Source: Zanthoxylum bungeanum
Lineage: Eukaryota > Streptophyta > Magnoliopsida > Sapindales > Rutaceae
Direction of reading: 5' to 3'
DNA: 64,000 nucleotides
Assembly (NCBI GenBank): GCA_019454045.1
Contig: SKCR01023798.1
Location: forward strand, 124,001-188,000
The notes beneath the pieces are model-generated. The model was not told where the DNA came from and made no database searches. It worked only from the letters and a program-made list of their open reading frames with translations. Position 1 is the first letter of the stretch; each line of letters opens with the position of its first letter. Position numbers and translations under genes: made by a program. This document shows, piece by piece, positions 57,780 to 64,000 of the stretch.

Positions 57780-59970
57780 ATGTCGAGTGGAGACTCTTTA
57801 GAAAGTTTAGGAGAACAGATCGATACATTCGTAGGATCATCATCGAGTGAATCGACAGAAGAAAAATCATTAAGGGAATGGTCGCGTCAAGAGTTATTCG
57901 AGGAGGGACCTGTAACAGTTTTGTCGCGTGAAATTCCGATGCATACAATTCCTATTAGATCATTGGCAGCTGTCGAGGAGTTTAGTGGAGCGGTGAGCAC
58001 AAGTGAGCCTACCAACATACTAACCAAGAACCCAGCTAGTCGAATGACGGCTAGTTTGCTGATGGAAATTAGGAGTAAGTATAGATTTCCTAGATCAATG
58101 GAATTGAGGGTGCCCTTGCCGTCTGAAAGAATCGATTAAAAAATTCCCGGGTGGATGGATGGTTTTTATGTAGTACCGTTTTCTAATGGGCTTAGATTCC
58201 CCATTCCGAGGTTAGCTTGGGAAATTTTGGATCATTATGGGATTGCTCCTTCACAACTAATGCCGAATGCTTGGAGGATTTTAATGTCGATTGAATGCTT
58301 AGCATTCGAACAAGGGTTATTTTTGAGGTGAAGACGTTTTATATTCATACTACCTCAAAGAGCACCTAACTGAAAAAGGGAGATATACTTTGTACCTTCG
58401 TCGTAAGAGGGAACAAATAGTTATGGGGCTTCCAACGAACGATAGGGGTAATTGGCAGTCGGACTATTTCTTTGTGAGAAATGAGGGTATCTTTGGGTCG
58501 ACTGGAATGGGTCGAGTTTCAGAATATTGGAGTGTATTTAGTGAGTATCACTTCTTCTATTTATTGATAATTTATCAATGTTATTGTCGTATGATACTAA
58601 TGTATGGATTGTTTATTATGCAGGTCCTTTTCGAAACAGTTTATTCGACAAAACACCTCTTATTTTGTCCAACACTAAAGCTCTTCTTGATCTTCCCGTC
58701 GAACAAAGAGATTGGAGGATAATCTTGGTAGAGCAGAGATTAAGAGCAACATTAGTGTGGAAAGAAATCTTCGAATCAGAAGGTATATCTACCCCTTTGG
58801 CACTTTCTAAACACGTATTGGAAGTCATCTACTGTACTCGGTCGATTCGAGCTTTGTACGGAAAGGTGTTGTTTATAAAGACATTAACTCCAAAAGAAAT
58901 TTTATGCGCAGAGGACATGGCGTCGAGGCAAATAAAAGTAGCATCAATTGATGAGTTGATAAGCCGAAAGAAGGCTAGGAAGCTCAAGATAAAGGAGCCA
59001 GAAGTGGAGGTTCCAGAACCACAATTGGTATCGTCGACTGGAACTCCAAAGATTAAGGGAAGTCGACTGAAATATTGTCAAAGGGGGGAAAAGGAAGGCG
59101 GATGAAATTGAAGAAATCGACAATATAGTTGTCAGGATTCCATCAGGGTCGACTGCAATTTCTGACCCATCAAGCCTTGACCCTTTTATCAAGAAGCTTC
59201 TACTGGAAGAGGATGAACAAAGGCTATCCAAGATTGGCCCCGTCGAGTCAATGAAAAAGGCTGCGGCTTTAAATTACCAAGTAAGAAAGTAGATAATTTT
59301 TCATAATAATTTGTAGAATGGATTCTAATCAAGTTTTTTTTCCAGGCAATGGAGTGCAGCTTACATATGCAGCGATATGTCGAATCGACTCTCAAGAAGC
59401 AGAGAGAAATGGAAAAATCATTCGCGGCAATGAAAAAGGAAATGGTCCAAATGAAGTCGCTTGGAAAAAGAATGCTGAATTGGAGAAGGAGTTGAAGGAA
59501 GTGAAGGCAACACTTCAGATGGAAAAGGAGACTTCTGAGGTTACAATTGAAGGTTATAAGGATGCGTTCGAGAATGTGAAGAAGGAGAATGAAGAATTAC
59601 TTGAGAATCTTGAAGGGATTGCTCTTGAATCTATGATGAAAGAACCTAGTCATCTGATGAAGGATTTCCTTGAAGGGAAGACAGGAGCTTGGGAACCAGA
59701 GAAATGGATTCAACAGTATGACCAACTATTGGCAGGAATTTCTTTTTCAAACGAGGGTGATGAGGAAGAGAAAGGTGAAGAGGTCGACTCGAAAGTGGCT
59801 GAGAGAGAAGTAATTGATGGCGAGAGGAAGCGGCTGAAGTTCAAGAAATGGATAAGAAGAGTGAAGAACTTAGTCGAATGGAAATCGAGCCGACTATTCA
59901 AGTTCAAGATATTCCTGCACCTGAAGTTGCTGCTGAACGCATTCCGGAAGAAGCTACCCCAGAAATTTGA
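57780..59970 (+). pseudogene. Tat extra ORF on the antisense strand (gypsy-type transposon domain)
   Basis: Starts MSSGDSLESLGEQ. A Ser/Glu-rich N-terminus is followed by a conserved-looking block, LRFPIPRLAWEILDHYGIA then QLMPNAWRILMSIE, then LTEKGRYTLYLRRKREQIV and FFVRNEGIF. This resembles the plant 'putative gypsy type transposon' domain (PF04195-like). After an intron (58541-58623) comes LFDKTPLIL and a basic region, then a second intron (59281-59345), and a long coiled coil (ELEKELKEVKATLQMEKE) with an acidic end stopping at 59970. Breaks: a stop at 58137, a stop/shift at 58329, and shifts near 59085, 59460 and 59825. Both introns keep the reading consistent across their borders. It faces pol tail to tail, 165 bp apart. 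Function unknown. Confidence 0.75.
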
Positions 59971-60134
59971 ATCTTTTTGTAATTTTAATTTATCGTATTT
60001 GTAGAACAATTTAAATGACTTAATGATATTTTGGGATGATATTTCAAATGAAATTTGTTATTAGGTCGAATCACACAGTACATAAAGTAGAAAATCACTC
60101 TGAAGCTTAAAATATGAATAAATGCACACATAAA

Positions 60135-62460
60135 TTACCGATAAAATTGCTTAAGGTGAATTGCATTCCAACTATTGTGAATTTGTCTTCCCTCAGTTGT
60201 TTGTAATTTGTAGGCTCCGTGTCCAACAACTCTTGTGATGATGTATGGCCCTTCCCAATTTGGCCCCAACTTCCCTTCTCCGACTTCTTTTGTATTTTGA
60301 AAAACTCTTCGTAGTACCCAATCCCCTTCCTTGAATGTCCTGCTTCTGACATTTTTGTTGAAATATCTAGTCATTCTTTGTCGATGCGCAGCCAGTCGAA
60401 TGGATGCACGATCCCTCAATTCTTCAATTGTTTCCAGGTTAAAATTCATAAGTTGTTGATTCGTATCGTCGTTGAGCCATTGGTAACGGGGAGATGGGAT
60501 GGTTTCTTCAGTTGGTATCACAGCTTCTGTCCCAAATGCAAGAGAGAATGGAGTTTCTCCTGTGGAGGAACGGATAGTCGTTCTGTAGGACCATAAGACA
60601 CCCGGTAATTCATCAGCCCAGGCTCCTTTTGCTTTTTCTAATCTTTTCTTTAAAGTATTTAAAATTGTCTTGTTGGAAGACTCGGCTTGACCATTTGCTT
60701 GTGGGAATCGAGGGGTTGAAAAACTTAATTTGATCCTCCAATTTTTACAGAAGTCTTGGAAGTGATTGCTGATGAATTGCGAACCATTATCAGTCACAAT
60801 TTCTTTGGGAACGCCGAATCGACATATGATGTTCTTCCAAACAAATGATTGAACTTCCTTATCTCGTATCTTGGCGAAAGAATCTGCCTCAATCCACTTT
60901 GAAAAATAATCTGTTAATGCCAGCATGTAGACTCGTTGTCCAGGGGCGGTTGGTAGCTTCCCTACAATATCCATTCCCCATTTCATGAATGGCCACGGGG
61001 AGAGAGTGGGATTTAATTTCTCAGGTGGGAGATGTGAAATCGGAGCGAACCTTTGACATTTCTCGCATTTCTTCGTATAATTGGCTGAATCAATTCTCAT
61101 AGTCGGCCAATAATACCCAGTCGAATGGGCGCGTAGAGCGAGGCTACGTCCTCCAGAGTGATTTCCACATTCTCCTTCATGTAATTCTGACAATACGTGC
61201 TGTGCTTGGTCGTTAGTAAGACACTTTAAGTATGGTCCAGAGAATGACCTTTTTAACAATTGTCCGTTGAAGATGGTGAATCTTGCTGCTTGTCTCTGAA
61301 TTTTTCTCGCTTCGGTTTTGTCTTCTGGAAGTAGTCCTTCTTGCAAATATTTCATGAGTGGCGTCATCCATGAGTCGCTTGACGTGATGGTGGTGATCTC
61401 TTTGTTTTCTTTCCAAATTGCCGGCCAATTCAAATATACTACTGGAATGGATTGTGATTTATCCCCCTGCATCGTCGACCCAAGGGTAGCCAATGCGTCT
61501 GCTTGAGTATTCTCGCTTCTCGGAACTTGGGTAATTGTAAATTCTTCAAATGTCGACTGGATTTCTTTCACTTTCATTAAGTAGGATGACATTTGAGGAT
61601 CTCGAGCTTGATATGATCCTTGGAGTTGGTTGACTATCAGTTGAGAATCTGATACCACTTTTATTCTGCTTGCTCCAAGTTCTTTAGCCAAACTGATTCC
61701 TGCAATCAACGCCTCATATTCCGCCTCGTTGTTTGTAACCCTGAATCCACATTTGATTGCTTGACGTAGTATATCTCCATCAGGAGTAGTGATCACCACC
61801 CCAAGACCGCATCCTTTCTTATTGCTGGAACCGTCGACTGCAAGTTTCCAAAGTGATGTGGTTTGGATTGAATTGACTTCTTCATCTATTGAAACTTTCT
61901 GATTGAGACTGAAGTCAGCAACAAAATCAGCCAACGCTTGAGATTTGATTGCTGTTCTGGGCTGGTAAGTGATGTCGTGTTCTCCCAATTCAACCGCCCA
62001 TTTCGTTAATCTTCCAGACAACTCCGGCTTATGAAGAATGCTCCTTAGAGGATACTCTGAATAAACTGTGATCGGGTGTCCCTGAAAGTATGGTCGTAGC
62101 TTCCTTGCTGACATTACCAAGGCCAATACCAGTTTTTCCAAATGTGAGTAACGTGATTCCGCATCGAGCAAAGCCTTGCTTACGTAGTAGACTGGTAGTT
62201 GGATGTTGTTGTCTTCTCTGATTAAAACAGCGCTCACAGCTTGATCTGAGACTCCTAAGTATAGGAAGAGCCTTTCATTGTCGAGTGGTTTTGACAACAA
62301 TGGGGGCGACGTTAAGTATCGCTTGAGTTCTTTGAGAGCTTCTTCACAGGCTGGAGTCCACTCAAAGTTTTTTGCTTTCTTTATGGCTGAGAAGAACATA
62401 AAACTTTTATCTGTGGACTTGGAGATGAATCTGTTTAAAGCTGCAATTCTTCCTGCTACC
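60135..62460 (-). pseudogene. Tat pol: RNase H, second RNase H, integrase
   Basis: A 754-codon open frame. Residues 1-170 are the Gypsy RNase H, but its usual catalytic TDAS is LGVSD and the later Asp is missing (VYSEYPL). Residues about 185-315 are a second RNase H with all four acidic positions visible: AVDGSS, NNEAEYEALIAG, VSDSQLIV, TQADALA. Integrase follows: a zinc region with LHEGECGNHSGG and KKCEKCQ (about 410-465), the catalytic core (MDIVGKL, VTDNGSQF, GQAESSNKT) and a C-terminal GPNWEGPYIITRV module ending HLKQFYR. This part is intact; it is cut off from RT by a one-base shift near 62459. Confidence 0.9.
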
Positions 62461-63355
62461 GCATAACATCTTTTGGGCAGGTAGGAGAGGGAATTTCAAG
62501 GATTGATTTGATTTGATCAGGATTTGCTTCAATGCCTCGTCGCGTGACAACATATCCCAAGAATTTCCCAGAAGCTACTCCAAATGCACATTTTGTTGGA
62601 TTTAACTTCATCCCATACTTGTTCATTATGTTGAATGCTTCTCCCAAGTGTTGTAGATGCTGATCTGATCTTGAAGATTTCACCAGCATGTCATCTACAT
62701 AAACCTCCATTGTTTTCCCAATCTGTTGAGAGAACATCCTGTTGACCATTCTTTGATAAGTAGCTCCCGCATTTTTGAGGCCGAAGGGCATAACTTTGTA
62801 ACAAAAAATGCCTTTATTGGTCACAAAGGCTGTTTTCTCTTGGTCGTCTGAATGCATAAGGATTTGATTATACCCAGAATATGCATCCATGAAACTCAAC
62901 AATTCATGCCCGGCTGTAGCATCAACCATTTGATCGATATGTGGCAGTGGGAAAGAATCCTTCGGGCATGCTTTGTTCAGGTCTGTGAAGTCAATACAAA
63001 CTCTCCATTTTCCATTCTTCTTTCGTACTACCACCACGTTGGCTAACCAGTCTGGGAACTGTACTTCTTTGATGGCACCATTTTGTAATAATTTCTGGAC
63101 TTCTTCATCAATGATCTGATTTCTTTCTGGGGCGAACTTTCTTCTTTTTTGCCGGACAGGAGGGTAGTCTGGATCTATGTGGAGTTGATGGGTGATCAAC
63201 CCAGGGTCAATCCCTGTCATGTCTTCATGCGACCATGCGAATCGGTCGTGTTGTTTTTGCAAAAAATCAATCAAGTCTGCTCGAAGCTTGGGATCCAGAT
63301 TTGCTCCTATTTGAGTTTTGTGATCTGCATGTTCTGGATGAATTTGGACCTCGTC
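62456..63355 (-). pseudogene. Tat pol: reverse transcriptase
   Basis: The frame is open from about 63355. It shows EVQKLLQNGAIKEVQFPDW, ANVVVVRKKNGKWRVCIDF, DLNKACPKDSFPLP, MDAYSGYNQI, KVMPFGLKNAGATYQRMVN and the active site YVDDML. It ends at a stop after PKDVMR caused by a one-base loss relative to the downstream frame. A stop also lies just upstream, near 63356. All core RT motifs are present. Confidence 0.9.
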
Positions 63356-63546
63356 TCAGTTCTTCAATACTTGGGAGTGTAGGCTCCAAAGGATGAGGCC
63401 CGCTCTGTAATTGCTATGCCGAATGGATCTTAGCTTTCATTGTTGTCTGGTAGCATCCTCTCGAGGCAATCCTATCACCTCTTATCTCCTGGACCCCCCA
63501 CTTGTTGGAAACTTTAGTGTTTGATGATAAGTGGAAGATACAGCCC

Positions 63547-64000
63547 TCATTTCATGAATCCATGGCCTACCATGATAAGATTGTAGGCAGAAGGACAATC
63601 CAAGACTAGAAAAGTAGTCATTAGGTTAATTCCTCCTGCGTAGACTGGAAGACTTATTTCTCCCAAAGTAAATTTCTGCTCACCACTGAATCCGATTAAC
63701 ACCGTTGTTCGTTTGTTAACTTTCCCCAGCTCAGCTCCCATATCTGCTAAGGCAGTTGCAAATATGATGTTGGCTGAAGATCCTGTATCTACCAGAATCC
63801 GTTTGACCATAAAATTTGCCACCTGTAGAGAGATCACTAAAGCATCATGATGAGGGTTCATACTTCCGGAGTTGCTGTCGTCTGGAAACTCCATCATCAG
63901 ATTTGTAAATTTTTTCTCCATAGAGACAGTGGAATGATGAATGTTTGACATGATAGCCCTGGCATGTCGTTTGGCCGCTGAATACGAAACTCCACTGATC
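63547..64000 (-). pseudogene. Tat pol: aspartic protease
   Basis: The frame is open from the right edge. RILVDTGSSANII holds the DTG active site, and [16 protein letters not shown] is the usual flap-side block. It stops at 63547 after GHGFMK. The 190 bp to the RT frame translate in another frame as [16 protein letters not shown], the normal spacer, then shift and stop. Confidence 0.85.

Larger units (their letters stand above)
54667..64000 (-). mobile_element. Tat-lineage Ty3/Gypsy element, 5' end beyond window
   Basis: In minus-strand order: protease, RT, degenerate Gypsy RNase H, second RNase H, integrase, an opposite-strand gene, a 69-bp tandem array, and the 3' LTR. The second RNase H and an extra ORF between pol and LTR mark the Tat group (Ogre/Retand relatives). 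Gag and the 5' LTR lie beyond 64000. Confidence 0.88.

Noticed and set aside
59710..60009. Minus-strand ORF of 99 codons overlapping the antisense gene
   Set aside because: It is the reverse of the coiled-coil coding sequence (Ser/Phe-rich shadow of Glu/Lys codons).

Overview
This window is nuclear DNA from a flowering plant, most likely a eudicot, taken from a gene-poor, transposon-packed region. The evidence is AT-rich sequence, plant-type long-LTR Copia and Gypsy elements, a plant CACTA element carrying TNP2, DUF4218, DUF4216 and Transposase_24-type genes, hAT elements, a tRNA-derived SINE, and initiator-Met-tRNA primer binding sites. I find no rRNA, functional tRNA gene, CRISPR array or prokaryotic operon. 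Only one small ORF (23623-23910, minus) looks like a possible host gene; almost all other coding sequence is broken transposon protein.

Layout. 1-4176: minus-strand long Copia LTR split by a chromovirus-type solo LTR with target duplication TTGCC. 4177-5945: a Gypsy pol remnant and an hAT remnant. 6334-9149: Copia solo LTR with target duplication TTGAC. 9160-9434: two SINE copies head to head. 9425-19854: a TRIM-like mini-retrotransposon whose 3' LTR is split by a 9.3-kb CACTA element (10459-19745) with two spliced transposase genes and three arrays of a GCGTCGA motif. 20321-23230: a complete hAT element with an 8-bp target duplication and a transposase frame holding three premature stops. 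23.2-27.0 kb: the candidate peptide gene and old repeats. 27035-40958: one Copia element (A) whose 3' LTR is split twice, by a Sirevirus-like element reduced to gag (32670-36516) and by a 2-kb LTR-like insertion (37742-39772, target duplication ATTAA). 41-49 kb: mixed LTR, SINE, CACTA and Copia remnants. 48.5-54.7 kb: Copia sequence on the minus strand, with internal sequence on both sides of one LTR and a 514-bp hAT MITE inside it. 54667 to the right edge: the 3' two thirds of a Tat-lineage Gypsy element on the minus strand.

The Tat element is the most interesting part. Reading it 5' to 3' on the minus strand it carries protease, reverse transcriptase, a degenerate Gypsy RNase H, a second RNase H with its four catalytic acidic residues, and integrase. 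These are followed by a gene on the opposite strand (57780-59970), 23 copies of a 69-bp repeat, and the 3' LTR. The antisense gene appears to have its own TATA box, a near-perfect inverted pair of E2F-like sites just upstream, and three introns with plausible splice sites. Those introns lie on the strand opposite to the genomic RNA, so they would not be lost during retrotransposition.

In the CACTA element, each of the two genes starts just downstream of an array of the same motif found at the element's ends. This suggests that the TnpA-like DNA-binding protein controls both promoters as well as marking the termini. All boundaries come from reading by eye: target duplications and TG..CA ends are firm where quoted, and lineage names and old-fragment edges are less certain.
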